A stretch of DNA of 37,383 nt, from contig KV908553.1 in NCBI GenBank assembly GCA_002005505.1, forward strand, positions 170,332-207,714, written 5' to 3'. This stretch comes from Botryococcus braunii (lineage: Eukaryota > Chlorophyta > Trebouxiophyceae). Below, piece by piece: positions 11,461-35,640 of this stretch (its first letter is position 1; every line of letters starts with the position of its first letter). A model generated the notes under the pieces. It was not told the origin of the DNA, ran no database searches, and saw nothing but the letters and a program-made list of their open reading frames with translations. The translations under genes and the position numbers were made by a program.

Positions 11461-12008
11461 GTGCTCAGCTGTATACGGGCTGAGAGTTTGTGGCGGGAAG
11501 CTGACGGGGCATCGTGGACAAGTGAGGCAAGGTAGACAGGAAAGGATGCACGAAGTGGAGTGCGGCTGAAGCATGGGAAATGACAATAGTTTAAGGGTCC
11601 GTCGGAACCTATATATGCCATGGTGGCCCGGGGAGAAAGTGGGATTCCCTCCCTTCTCTCCCCCGCTCTCCCCCCCCCCCCAACCTCCACACACGTGCTC
11701 TGGCATATTCCAACTGTTGATTGCCCTGTACCTGACATTTTTCAAGTGTCCGTAATGCGACATGTATACACCGGGCCTCGAATTAGGTGTACTTGATATT
11801 TTATCCGAGAAACTAAAATTCGGAAGGGAGATTGATCCCCCAGGGAAGGAATGCTCAAGTGAACAACTGTCTAGGACATGACCACTGATACAACAGGTAA
11901 AGGTCTCGTACTTACCAAGTATTGCAACTTTAGACTTTCCCCAATTGATTAGTGTAGATGGGAGCAAAAGAGAGTATATATGTGCGACACCCGCTTGAGC
12001 ACTTGCAC

Positions 12009-12424
<416 letters not shown>

Positions 12425-12520
12425 GGAGGGGAGACGATGAAAATCAACAACTTGAAGAAGCTGCAGACACTGTCATCGTGTAAGGGTTAAAAATGACAGC
12501 AAGCAGAAATTCATTACATG

Positions 12521-12549
12521 GAAGCATGCCCCTTCTCGGGGCATGCTTC
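12521..12549. other. Perfect 12-bp hairpin
   Basis: GAAGCATGCCCC (12521-12532) is the exact reverse complement of 12538-12549 across a 5-nt loop. Confidence 0.85.
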
Positions 12550-12595
12550 TGAATATTCAAAACGCAAGATTGATCGCAGCCATCTTCGTTCCACA

Positions 12596-13409
12596 TCAGC
12601 TGTTTTTCAGTTCCACCTCTCTTGTGGAAAAAGGCGGGCCCCCTCCTGCGGCTGCTATGTTTACTAAGGCCGCAACCTGCTTCCAGAAATTTCTTTTAAG
12701 AGAAGGGTAGAGATGAAGGTGTATGCAGCGGCAGGTGTCGCTTGGATACGGAAAAGACCTGTCGATGACATCAAACCAGGAAGCCATGCTGTTATACATA
12801 TGAGTCTTGTCGCTGGTCATGGTTCACGGCCATGTCTGTCCATGGCCCCAGGATTCCGCGTACCCATATTTAGGATACGTGGTTTGCGGTTAGGATATGC
12901 TTCAATTTCAGTCCAAGGTATTTAGTTTCGATATCAGCAGGCTTCAACCTGTTTCACGTCCTTTAGCCCCTCCAACGATAGAGCACTCCACAGCACCCTA
13001 CCCCAGCAACCCAGGGCACTGTTTCTTTCTGTCCATCTACATTCCCTGCGTCGCCATAGATTCGATATTTATTAAAAGGTTTCTTCACTTTAGAGATTTC
13101 GTGTTCCTGGAGAAACACACTCCAACACGGGTTTCCCACTTTTAAAACGAAGGGCATGCCATCCTCATGCCCACACCTTACTGCAGCTCCCAGGCCCCCA
13201 CGAAGCGGAAGAACTTGCTTCAATCCTTGGAAAAATCTCCAGATTGCTAGCTACACAACTGTCTTTTTGCGAACTATGCGGCATGAGGAACTGAGAAGTC
13301 GTGTCCATGACTTGTAATAGCAGCAGCTTATCTGAGCCTGACCACTCCTTGAAGTTTCTTTCCTGCAATGAGACCATAACACCCCTGCAGATGTTCCACA
13401 TACGCATGC
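12596..13409 (-). CDS. Candidate exons of an unidentified minus-strand gene
   Basis: Three protein-like segments on the minus strand. Exon 13409-13177 has acceptor TTCTACAG and donor GTGTGG; it encodes RMWNICRGVMVSLQERNFK and LLLLQVMDTTSQFLMPHSS. The next starts at 13106 after TCTCCAG in matching phase 0 and encodes EHEISKVKKPFNKYRIYGD; its donor is unclear (12990-13050). The last, about 12812-12596, encodes WFDVIDRSFPYPSD and LYPSLKRNFWKQVAALVNIA and either ends at the TGA at 12598 or is spliced at a GTGGAA donor upstream. The 5' end lies above 13409 and was not resolved. I do not recognise the protein. Confidence 0.4.
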
Positions 13410-14375
13410 CTGTAGAAGAGACTCAAAAGTGGGTCAAAACTGGCATTCGAAAAGGATATCTTTAACTTTCGCAGCCCATTGCATGACATGCTCATGAGGG
13501 GGAAAACGACATAGGGGGGCCAAAGAACATAAAGCCTGCAGAACGTAGACAGAGGGCATCCTATCATGTCACCATGGCCACAGCATACACACAACCATGA
13601 ACCCAGCCCACAGCTGGCAACGTTCAGAACACGACGGAATGGACACCAGCAACTTCAAAAGTGTCTTCAATTGAGTTGAACACGACACTGCTGCAGCAGC
13701 ATGTGGTACGACTAGACCTACACAGCTTATTGTGTTTTTCTCCCCAAATGGCTATGAACCACAGTTCACAGCTATAACCGGATCCCGATCAGTGAATATG
13801 CATCGCTTGCGCCAGGAACTTGCCAACGCGCCATGGGTCCAGGAGGTAACTATGTAACAGGAACTACTTCTTCATTAGATACGTGTGCATGAGCGCGTCC
13901 AGGGTTCGACGTACCCCTGGGGGCTATAACCCCACAGGACTCTGGCTTCACACCACAAGCTCGTACCCAGCCGGATCTTGACCATGAGCTAATATTGCCA
14001 CAGCCACTGGACGAAGTGCTTAAACCTGGGACGAGATGAAAAAAAAAATGTCGCAGGCAAGGCGGCACAAGGAAGTACCACCACACCCAACCTACACGCA
14101 GCTCAGTCTTGCTAAAGCATCTGCACTGAATCGCCTCACCCCGCCGTTGTCACCCTTGCTCGCATGCAAAACGGCCTGCAGAGTGTCCTCATAACATAGT
14201 CCGTTGGTCCACGATATGCTATTGCAGGGGGGGCACTACACGTACAGGGTCCTGCCGTGGCACTGAAAAGCATTTGATGTGAAGGGCACTCAACATGAGA
14301 GCTCAAGCCCTTTACGGCACGAGACTGATTTGATTGGTGTGCAGACTATGCAAAACTCCACACCCTGTTCCATCG
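13410..14375. other. Unassigned stretch downstream of the E2 gene
   Basis: Likely holds the 3' UTR of the E2 gene and unidentified 5' exons of the minus-strand gene below. A minus-strand open stretch near 13440-13525 (LYVLWPPYVVFPLMSMS) could be coding but cannot be placed in phase. Confidence 0.35.
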
Positions 14376-15656
<1,281 letters not shown>

Positions 15657-16162
15657 AACTGAATCCTGTCTCTATCCGAAACACTTGAGGCTAGCGAATG
15701 CCTCTGTCTCCGACAGGACAGCTCGTGCTTCGTCTTGCAAGGTGGATATGTCATAACAGCCCACGTCCACGTGATACATGAGGGGTTCCCCAACTACCAG
15801 TCGGGTTCCCCGACTCGGGGTCGCCGAGTGACTCGAGCCGCCTCCAATTTTTCGAGAGTCCGATGCTCGAGTCCGAGTTCTTGAAATTGACAAGTGCCTC
15901 TGAGGCACTGCCGCGGCTGCACACGGGCAATTTGCGCCGGGAAATGGGAGACGACACCTCAGCTGTACTTTTGAGAAAGAGTAAATGCGTTGACGTGTAA
16001 GTATGCAAGTTAAATAAAACATGCCAGCGTGTGTGTTTATGGGAGCTGCATGTTGCAAACGGCCATGTTAAGGAAGTCAGGGGTGGCGCATTCGTTCAGG
16101 AAGTTTCGAGTTGTCGAGGTCGTGGGCATGTTACAATGATAAAGGCGAAGGGGGGCGGAACG
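15657..16162. promoter_or_regulatory. Divergent promoter shared by E2 and ERGIC3 genes
   Basis: Only 506 bp separates the two start codons, so both 5' UTRs and promoters must lie here unless non-coding 5' exons extend elsewhere. A palindromic G-box CACGTG sits at 15768-15773 within CCACGTCCACGTGATAC. A cluster of CGAGT/ACTCG motifs (GACTCGGGGTCGCCGAGTGA and copies, 15810-15885) forms small imperfect inverted repeats. No TATA box is obvious. Regulatory use is inferred. Confidence 0.55.
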
Positions 16163-22657
<6,495 letters not shown>

Positions 22658-24059
22658 AGGCAAGGGCGAAGCCTAGGGTCAGGGATGCTCTCACGGCTCT
22701 GCGTTTGTTGGCCTTCTTAACGCTCACCCATTCAGGGTCCGGCCTCGGCCCACTTCTGCGTGCCACGGTGAAAGGGCACGGGGATGTGGTAATGCGGCTG
22801 TCATTGGAGCAGCGCTCTACTCTGAATGTGTGTCAGTGCGTGTGTGTGTGTGTGGGGGGGGGGTCCTTGGTTTCCCCTGGGGGGAAGGGAGGGAGAGAAA
22901 AGATAGAATGCCCCCAAGCGCATGTCGACGAATTCGCGCACAGAAGATAGGTGAGTGTTGCGGATCTGGACCTTCGGTCGTTGTTTGTCATGGAAGGAAG
23001 AAAGTAAGGAAGATCACATCCAAGACCAGCCACTAGGGCTGGAAGGAGGATGGATTCATGCATTCCTTGTTGCGGGGCCGTGTCAGCGGTGATACGATTG
23101 TTCTTCAACAGGATGCTGGACAGATTCGGGGTCAGCAATCCAGTCGTGTCCATGCTAGATTTTACATGGCCCTCATCTGTGACAGGGCCCCTGGTGGAGA
23201 GACTCCTGCCATGTGCCAACAGCTTCATGCCCTGCCTCCTGGCCGGATTCACAGAATCGCTGTGCTAGAAATACACGATTGATGAAAGACCGAAACTAAG
23301 TGAAGCTCCTTAGCTCTTCCATGAAGGTATGGCTCGTTTTTTTGGTTTTCCGTCTCATCAGCCCTTTGGGCTGGGTTGATGTAATTCTCTTCTTCTTCTA
23401 TGGCCCAAGGGGTTGGCAGCCGCTGCGAGTGAGCTCCTTTTCTGGGAGGAGCCTGCGCCTTGCAGACACAGACATCTGTTCACAAATGGATGCTTTACCG
23501 GTCTGTCACGCCCAAGCTGATAACAGTGACAAAGGGGCCGTTAGGGATAGGGATCCGGCCACCATGGGAGTGGGAAGAGGAAGAGGGCTCGGCTCATCTC
23601 CGGGGGACTGTTGCAGTATCATTGGCCAGTTTTCATATGCTGTTTCTGTCATATTGCTTGCGGGAGAATGCCTGAGAGGCAGCCCTGGTATGGGCCCAAA
23701 AAATGCGGAAGGGTTGCAAACGGTTGCGAAGGCCGCAGACCTCTGCGAGTGGATTGCTAATTAGCACTTATAAGTGATCGCGGCAAAATCTTTTGTCACT
23801 GTGCGGGGCATTTACAGTGTGTGGCAGGGCCTCAGCTGTTGCGAGTACGCCACGCGCTTAAGGGTATGAGGCATGAACATAGACGTGAGAGTTGCAGTTA
23901 ATATCCTTTCCACTTGGCCGCCTTGCTCGGTGGTATTATACCGGATTCGTGGTATTGTGCCGGATCCACTGGTAGTCGTCTTTGCCTTGTTCCAATTGAG
24001 TCCCCCGTCACATTGTTGACGCCATTGTTAGAACAGCCTTTCACCCGAGGGGGGTGTTG

Positions 24060-24330
24060 CCATAATGATAGGCCTAGGGTAAGATGCAATGATGATTTCA
24101 TCATTTATGATACATATGGCCTAGCTAGGGTGGTAACCAGGATTGGCATTCGATACGCTTCAATTCTACGTACCTGCTACGTTACGTACGCTTTCCCGTA
24201 CGTAATGAGGTAATACCACTGGGATTGCAATGATGGTAGGCCTAGGGTGGTATTCCAATGATGATAAGCCTTGTGTAGGTATGCAGTCATGATAGGCCGA
24301 GGGCGGTGATACCACAGGTATTGCAGTCAT
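24060..24330 (+). repeat. Degenerate ~45-bp repeat
   Basis: Four to five diverged copies with AATGATGATAGGCCTAGGGT and GGTATTGCAGTCATGAT cores. Confidence 0.6.
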
Positions 24331-25465
24331 GATCCGAGCGGAGCGTACTCTGTTTGAGGCCGAGCTTGGCACCAAGGGAGTGGTGTGCTTAGCAGAATCC
24401 CAGGCCATCTCCCGGGCTTGGTTTCGTAGCTTGTCCCATGTGCCCCTGGGTCCGACTCAACCATGCAGGGACACTTGGATGACACATGACTTACTAGCGG
24501 CACACATTGGAGTACCTTCGGTGTTTGACAATGCATATGCACGTATATCCGCATGCCCGCGGGGGGGGGGGGGGGGGGAGAGAGAGAGAGAGAGGTGGAG
24601 AGGGGGCGGTTTGTTTGGGGGACGGTACGGTGGTTGTTGCTAATGGAGGGAAAAGGGAAGAGAAGAGAGCGTTCGCTTGTGCGTTCGTGACTAAGTGCGC
24701 CACATCTGTGTGAGCCATGGCCGTGTGTCTCACTTTACATAGGGCAGGCATTCTCACGTTCCCTTGTCGGGGTAATAATGATGTTGTGGCTTCACTCAGT
24801 TGCCACGTGGCTTAGTACGCACAGCATTGTGCTCATGATGGCACTTGCTGGACGGATGAACTGCAGTAGTACTCACTGGCTGGCTATTGTGGCTGGAGTA
24901 CTCACTGGCTGGACGGATGACCTCCAGTTGGAGACTGCACTAGTGGTGTGTGGAGGGCAACGGGCCAGTGAGTGTGTGACTTCTGAAGCCAAGGTGCAAA
25001 ATCTACCAGGGGATATCTCGGTGGAGATTGGTCAGATTTCGGTGGGGATGAGTGTTCGTAGTTAAAATAATCGCTGATATTTATGAGAGGAGAGTTTTAG
25101 TGGTCCGTACATGCAGATTGTGATGTTCTACACCCGTTATCAGCCGGGCCATCATAGAACCTGAGAAACTTTGACAAAAGAGGTCTTCATTGGCCGGCCG
25201 TAAATGATCCGGATTCATGCGAAATGGCCTATGACATCCGTGTATGAAATGGCATTGTTGTGATGCACGCAGCAGTGCGGTGCGAATTTGCACTCCGGTT
25301 GTTGGCGAAACATGTTTGCAGACCAGTGGCGCATCCATCTTACTCCCTGCGCATAGACGTTTAGCAGCGAAGGTTCTAAAGTTTTTAAGGTTACTTTAAA
25401 TGAACTGTTCAACAGGCTATCCGTAGTACTTCATGATGAAGAAGGATGGCTACATGAGGGTGGGC

Positions 25466-25469
<4 letters not shown>

Positions 25470-25541
<72 letters not shown>
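25470..25541 (+). repeat. (TC)n-(TG)n microsatellite
   Basis: About 18 TC units then about 17 TG units, followed by a C run. Confidence 0.97.
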
Positions 25542-25544
<3 letters not shown>

Positions 25545-25916
25545 ACCCCCCCCCCCTGCCCCTCCCTCCCTTCTTCCCCTCCCCCCTCCTATGGCAATGA
25601 TATGTTGCATAGTCCAAGATTTCCCGTCAACACTTCACAGGTACAGTTCTTACCTGAGCTCCTACTTTCTTTGTTGATACAACTTCGTTTGAACTCGCGT
25701 CTACTAAACAAATTGCATTACGCGCACCGGATTGTAAATTACAATCCTGTGTATCGCCAGCCATGCAACCGCACTGCTCTGCCAGGCGTTTGATACAATT
25801 GTATATACAAGTTGCGGCACCTTCCCATGCATTGGCAAGCCCGCCCACGCCCGGGGGGGGAGGGGGGGGCGGCCCCGCTGGGGGCCACAGACTTTCGCGC
25901 CCACGCCGCTCGGTCA

Positions 25917-26003
25917 TTCTCTCTCTCTCTCGCTCTGCCCCCTCCCCCCTCTCTCTCTGTGTCTCTGTGTCTGTGTGTGTGTGTCTGTGTGTGTGTGTGT
26001 GTG
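25917..26003 (+). repeat. (TC)n-(TG)n imperfect microsatellite
   Basis: Shorter and interrupted TC then TG tract. Confidence 0.9.
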
Positions 26004-26929
26004 CCCACCCTTTCTACCACCAGGCAGGGCCCAAGTAACAACGTGTCAGCGTTTGAGATGAAAACAGAACGCACCGTTTCTCCTAACTGCCCAGAAGAAA
26101 ACCCCTGAGCTAAGTGGGTGTTTAAGCGATATGCCTATAGCTAATTGGGTAAGAACAGTCGAAGCTAGCTTGTACATGTACAGCTGTACCCTCGGGCTGT
26201 ACAGGCCCAGTAAGTTGGATACCTTAGCACTATGTGGACACCTTATTGGTTGTCTTAGAAAAAGTGTGAAGTTATTGATTGTTTCAATGTAACGAAACTG
26301 TACCTGGAAGTTGGACTGTTCACACAAGATTGTCTGTACTGAAAACAAACAAGTTAACTTGTTTGACTTGGATGCAAGAATGTGTACGGCCTGAGTCCTC
26401 ATGAGTCCGTCTTTTGGAAAGCCTATATGTTTATATCGTAGGCTTGATCCTGTAAGGCCTGCCTGGCCTCAGCAACCCTCACCAGCTATGGGGAGCAACC
26501 CACGGGCCAGCGAACCCCCATGGCATAAACTGGGATTTATGAAGCTGTCCATGTTGACAGTCTCCAAGACCCCTTAAGCTTGAGAGCTTTTCAGCTTTGC
26601 TGCAACATAATACCAGTCATGATGATATAGCGGAGATGGACACGCGCGAATGGCGAGCCTGATAAAAAAAAACTGGTTCTCAACAATGAAGAACTTGATA
26701 ACTAGCTAGCTATAATTAGCCATTACTCATCAGAAGGCTCGTGCACGTGCTATAGGCAGCTAGCTATAGCGGCATGTGCACAAGCCTTGTGATAAGTAAT
26801 GGTACGCTAGGCTTTGACCTTAAAAGTCTGCCTAGGCCTGAGCTGGACCCTATTCTCCACAGTCGGGGTGTCTTTGCGAGTAGCCAAACAAGGAAACAAA
26901 AGGGCTCAGGCAAACCAGTCAGGGTGCGT

Positions 26930-26947
26930 ACCATGGTATACCATGGT
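26930..26947. other. Perfect 18-bp palindrome
   Basis: ACCATGGTATACCATGGT equals its own reverse complement. Confidence 0.85.
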
Positions 26948-27747
26948 CAGTTCATTACTGAAAAGTACTGTCAGCCGTATAACTAGCAAGTACAATGTTA
27001 GTCTAGCCAGGTAAACATTGTCCATATAAGCATACCAACAAGGTATGATGTTAGTAAGGCCAGGAAACCAACTGGCTGCAACTGAAAGCTGTAAGGTCTC
27101 TACAACATTGGCACAACTACTAGCCTGGCTAAAAGAGATTCTGATACCTAAAAATCTTAGCTAAGACTAACGGGTAGTCTGGCCCAGCCCGGCACCTAGT
27201 TCTATGCTGCAAGTCAGAAAGTAGGGTTCATGGATCCCTCTTAACTAAAGAGAGAAACAGATCGCGCCGCCTTGCCATCAAATCTATGCACACCATCCTT
27301 AAAGGGAGATTCATGTGCTTGAAAAGGGAAGTTTCACTAAAAGCAATCGACACACAAAAATTGATTCACAAATGCATTTCTCGAGACATGGTCTTGGTTC
27401 AGATATAACAAGTGCATGACGACATCTCTAGACGTGCAAGTTCAAGTCAATCTCGAGGTCAATTCAGGCCATCAAGGCCATCAGCGACTGATATCAGGGC
27501 CATCGATGGGGCCCGATGTATGTATACCGGGAGGGCCCGCTATATGTACTGCCCACCAGGTAGCAAAGCAGACCCAACTATGCATATGGTACTTATTAGG
27601 CATATGTAACCTAATCACGCACCCGATGCAATTTAGCACCGCAATCTTTAGGAATAAAAGCACACACTAAGATGCATCCGGCCATGTCACGGCATCATAA
27701 CCCCAAGACGAACAGAGCCTACTTGTGACATCAGCAGTCTTCCACGC

Positions 27748-27850
27748 CAGGCTGATGACGTGGCGCCTAGGCTTTACATAGCTAGGCTGATGACGCTGGC
27801 GCCTTGGCTAGATATAGCTATTTCCAGCTGGCCAGCTGGATATAGCTATA
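27748..27850. repeat. Direct repeat plus 38-bp near-perfect palindrome
   Basis: AGGCTGATGACG-TGGCGCCT occurs at about 27749 and again at about 27784. It is followed by a palindrome (27813-27850) whose core TCCAGCTGGCCAGCTGGA is perfect and whose 10-bp outer arms (TATAGCTAT...) have one mismatch. Confidence 0.85.
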
Positions 27851-28316
27851 TTCATGGATGCATCTGATTTCCTCTACACCGTCAGATACACAGACATGCA
27901 CATGTATGTGTCGCTGTGCCATTGTATGCACGCCACAGCGATGCATCAAGCGTGGCATATAAATCTCTAAGTGGGGCGGCCCTCGCTACTTTATACTTAT
28001 GGGGCAAATCTCGTATATGCATATAGATGCACATTTGTACACATCATATACACATAGAGATGCGGATGTGTACCTATCTGATGTACAGTCTCATATATGC
28101 AAAGAGATGCATGCATATATTTTTACATATGCACGTATCTACGAATCTATGTACATATCAACTCAGACAAAAAGGGGGGCTCTCAGAGCTCTAGCAGGTC
28201 CAAGAACACGCACGTACCCTTCCACGTACGAGTACCCTTGCAATTGGTGTCTAGGGGGTACCTAACCCCTATAGATACTATAGATACTGCTTGCAGTCTA
28301 TACAGACTGCTTGCTG

Positions 28317-32460
<4,144 letters not shown>

Positions 32461-33828
32461 CGGAGTTGTGTCCAAACGTTTGTCTGAAGTTGTCCGAGTT
32501 GCGACGAGAAATTGTGCTTCCTCCAATGCTTGATAAGCATGCCCAACAGCAGGGACTTTGAAAAGGACAGGTTTCAAGGCAAATCGTCAACCTCCGCTCT
32601 TGGTATTATGCAATGACACGGGTCTACCGTGTTTTCTCCGCGAGAGCCATCTCTCAGACAGATTCTGTCTGGATTTGAATTTGACCGCATCCATTCGGCG
32701 ATTGGGCCGAGAAGAAAGGTCTGGCTGCCACAGTAGTGACTCTGGTATGAAAATTTCTTCAGCGTCGGTTCCGTGAGTAACGGACCGTGACTCACGACTT
32801 CCGAAGCCGATCTTGATTATGTAGGAAGTTCTAGAACCGGGTATTTTTAAAATTAAGAGTGAGGCCTATCCTATGGGTATGTTTGTAGGTATGGTTTCAC
32901 AAGAACCGCGGCTACCGCGGATCCACCGCCGGTGTAACACCGGGTGTATTGCTGCATCCTTGCATCCTTCCAAGGGCATCCATCCGATCATTAATCAGAT
33001 TCCTATGATCTAGCTTAGCATTCCTAGGGCACGGACCAAGAAAGTAAAACACCGTATTTGATTTGATCATAAATGAGGAGTTGGTGTATGAAATATGTCC
33101 TAAACACCAAAGCTTCAGGAAGGTAGGAAGAGCGAGCTTGTTGGAGTCCGAGTTGAGTTGAAAACGTTTGCAAAGGGTCACCAACCCAAAGCAAGTCAAC
33201 CAAGGGGGAAAGTAAAGTCAGCATCGTGGCGTGTCACCGTCCACACCCGTGTCGTTATGGCAAGCGACAAAATGAAACGCTTTAAGAAGAAATCCAGATA
33301 CAAATCTGATCCTTCCGCCTTGGAGGCATCCTCCCAAGCCCAGCGTTAACAGGCCACAACCATGAGGATCAGGGGGAATGGCCATTCCCCCTGATCGGAG
33401 CTTACATGGATGCGAAGAACAAATTCTCCCCACCAATGTCCGTAAAGGCAGATAACCAATGTGTGCTGATTTTCCGATCTGAAAGGCAACCAAACCAAAA
33501 CCCCGACAGATTGTTAACGACAAGCACCAGCGAAGACACATTGAAGTGTCGACATGGCCCCAACACGTACACCCTTCAGCGCACGAGGGAATCAACAACC
33601 CAACATCGCAAGCCCGCAGACTTGGGTATGGGCACCAAATTGTAATTTCCAGCAAGGATAGCTGTGCACCGATGAAAGTGCTGGTATGGTCCAAGCGCCA
33701 TACCGTATACTGGCGCGAAAGCCTACGAGGCTACACCCAGTATAATGTACCGCCGGCACGTGCGGGGACGACCCCACCGCTATCAGCCTACTGGCGCGCT
33801 AGGCGGCGTGCTGCCAACCTGTAAAGAT
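32461..33828. other. Upstream of the unidentified gene; no gene recognised
   Basis: May hold a 5' exon and promoter of the minus-strand gene and the truncated 5' side of the copia element. Plus frames at 33158-33349 (Lys-rich) and 33406-33645 show no domain. A perfect 30-bp palindrome lies at 33367-33396. Confidence 0.45.
33367..33396. other. Perfect 30-bp palindrome without spacer
   Basis: The 15-mer GATCAGGGGGAATGG is followed immediately by its exact reverse complement. Confidence 0.9.
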
Positions 33829-34580
33829 GTGTACGAGGTGAAACTTTCTAAGTTTGGTGGAGTTGAAAGATTTGAAGCAAGATTGGTGGCAATAGGCTTC
33901 AACCAAATTCATGGTGTAGATTACATTGGAGTGTATGCACCAGTTTCCAAGCATACTACAGTAAGATATCTTATATCCAAGGCTTTGGACAGAAATATGA
34001 AACTTCACCCGAAACTCCACCAGATGGAACCAGATGGACGTTAGTAAGGCATTCCTTCATGGTGATCCTGCTCAGGATGTCTACTTTCAAAACTGTCTGG
34101 GGTTTCATGTAGGCGGCCCAAACACGATATGTTAGTTGCATAAGGCTCTTTATGGCCTTAAGCATGCTCCAAGGGCCTGGTATGTCAACATCAATACCTT
34201 CTGGAATGTGCCAGTTTCATTGTCTTTGATGCAGATCCTTCTCTCTTAATTCTACAACAAGTAGAAAAGGAAACTGTGTACCTGCTCCTTTACATGGATG
34301 GTATTCTCATCAAGTCAAAGAACTTGAAATGCATTGAAAATGTTGGGTCTCTTCTCTCTAGCAAAATTGCTCTGAAATATCCGGGGGAGGCTAGGCAATT
34401 TCTGGGGATACAAATCACCGTTGAATGTGATGGTGAAGGGTGTTGAAATCAGTCAAACTTTCAAACGAAAAACCGCTCACTGATATACTTGAGAGTTTTG
34501 TTATGACAAACGGAAAATCCAAAGATGTTCCGTTCATGCATCAGGGAAAGTGCAAAAGGATGAAGGGAAACTCAGGTGTT
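33829..34580 (+). pseudogene. Ty1/copia reverse transcriptase fragment
   Basis: Contains the copia RT signature ERFEARLVAIGFNQIHGVDY, then (in other frames) SKAFLHGD, LHKALYGLKHAPRAWY and FLGIQI. At least three frame changes and stop codons break it. The catalytic YVDD box reads YMDG, so the active site is lost. No gag, protease or integrase is recognised upstream, so the element is 5'-truncated. The sequence resumes as RNase H at 35485 after an insertion. Confidence 0.9.
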
Positions 34581-34796
34581 GGGGCTCAGCACTCGGCGTC
34601 CTGATTTAGTGGTTAAGGATATGGGAGGGATTCATCTCTGGATGTGGTGGGAACTTCCCCATTGGCTTCCTCGTGTCGGGGGGATTTCAGTCTGGGACAG
34701 CTGTGGCTCGGGCGGCTGCCCTTAAGGTGGCATCTTATCGGACTATTATGACACATTAACAGCCTCGAGTTATCCTCCGTCCCTTCGCTTTTGATG

Positions 34797-34963
34797 TTAC
34801 CATGGGTGACGGACGGCTCATTGCACCTTTATTGGGCCTTCCCGCCCACCGTCCGGGCGGTTACTTGGAGACCCTAAGCTGGTGGGTAATTTTCCACCAG
34901 ACCATTTGGGTGGGCCGGCGGGACCAATGAAGGTGCGATGAGCCGTCCGTCACCCAGGGTATC
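34797..34963. repeat. Foldback element with ~54-bp inverted arms
   Basis: The left arm (34797-34850, TGGGTGACGGACGGCTCAT and on) pairs with the right arm (34909-34963) with few mismatches over about 54 bp. The ~58-bp loop contains the repeated core (34868-34905), which itself has a TGGTGGG...CCACCA hairpin. Confidence 0.85.
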
Positions 34964-35259
34964 CTCAGTCAAGCTAGATGGAAACACCGCTCTTGTCTTC
35001 CACGTTTGACTCCGTGTCCTTAGCTCAGCTTGAATGCCTTGCGAGCTCGATCACCCGTTGCTTCCCCTGAAGTATCACAGATCGTTCATCCGTGATCTGG
35101 AGTCACGTGCTTGTTCCTCCTTAGTCACCTCGTCTGAGGGGTTTACTAGCCCTCCCGTGGCAATGGTATATTTGCTACGAAGTCTTTGCCTGCCAATCCG
35201 CATTCCCCAATCGGGTTTACATCAGGTTGACTGAGCCTTTTGAGGTGGTATTAGGGCTT

Positions 35260-35297
35260 GAGACCCTAAGCTGGTGGGTAAGTTTCCACCAGACCAT
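35260..35297 (+). repeat. Second copy of the 38-bp foldback core
   Basis: GAGACCCTAAGCTGGTGGG and its continuation match 34868-34905 with one substitution. The flanks GAGGTGG and CCACCTC are inverted, suggesting a second, shorter foldback. Confidence 0.8.
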
Positions 35298-35484
35298 CCA
35301 CCTCACCAGTATCCCAATTGGTAGCCTGCTGACACGCTGGCTGTCCTGCAGCATGCAGGATCACCGTTGGCAGCCATCATAGAGTCCCCCAGACTCTTGG
35401 GCATGGCTGACACCATGTTATTGGGCCACCAAATTCCTTGCCAGCCTGGTCCTCCCCTCAGCGTAGCAATGGCGGACCATTACC

Positions 35485-35640
35485 AATGGCTCACCAGGGA
35501 GAATTGTGATATATCTTCTGGGCACCAAAGATATGGGGTTGGTGTATGGAGGAAAGAGAAAGCAATATCTAGTCGGATATGTGGACTCCGATTTTGCTGG
35601 AGATGTTGATTCTAGAAAGTCAACCACGGGGTTTGTGTAA
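35485..35640 (+). pseudogene. Copia RNase H fragment, N-terminal part
   Basis: Reads IYLLGTKDMGLVYGGKRKQY and VGYVDSDFAGDVDSRKSTTG, the typical copia RNase H segment with its catalytic Asp. It breaks off at 35640 where about 240 bp of unrelated sequence intervenes. Confidence 0.9.

Larger units (their letters stand above)
22658..28316. other. Gene-poor stretch between convergent genes
   Basis: No exon with convincing splice sites or recognisable domain was found on either strand. Contents seen: a short GT run and G run near 22845-22862; a weak ~45-bp repeat at 24060-24330 (AATGATGGTAGGCCTAGGGT variants); microsatellites at 25470 and 25918; an 18-bp palindrome at 26930; a direct repeat and 38-bp palindrome at 27748-27850; and an AT-rich ATATGCATATAGATG-like stretch near 28010-28150. 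A 154-codon plus frame at 23300-23764 has no supporting evidence. Confidence 0.6.
34581..35484. mobile_element. Insertion inside the copia remnant, with foldback elements
   Basis: Non-copia DNA separating the RT and RNase H parts. It contains the foldback at 34797-34963 and a related one near 35240-35310. Both carry the same 38-bp core, one mismatch apart. No transposase is seen, so these look like non-autonomous elements. Confidence 0.6.

Noticed and set aside
16031..16162. N-terminal extension of ERGIC3 from in-frame upstream ATGs
   Set aside because: Relatives start at MD(E/G)F; the extension is not conserved and lies in the short divergent promoter.
23050..23282. Two overlapping plus frames with protein-like text
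   Set aside because: Lie just 3' of the ERGIC3 stop, probably UTR; both frames cannot be real and neither has homologous features.
23300..23764. 154-codon plus frame
   Set aside because: No recognisable domain, no splice or promoter support, composition like non-coding DNA.
33158..33645. Possible gag or integrase of the copia element
   Set aside because: No zinc knuckle, HHCC or DDE-type signature is visible in any frame.
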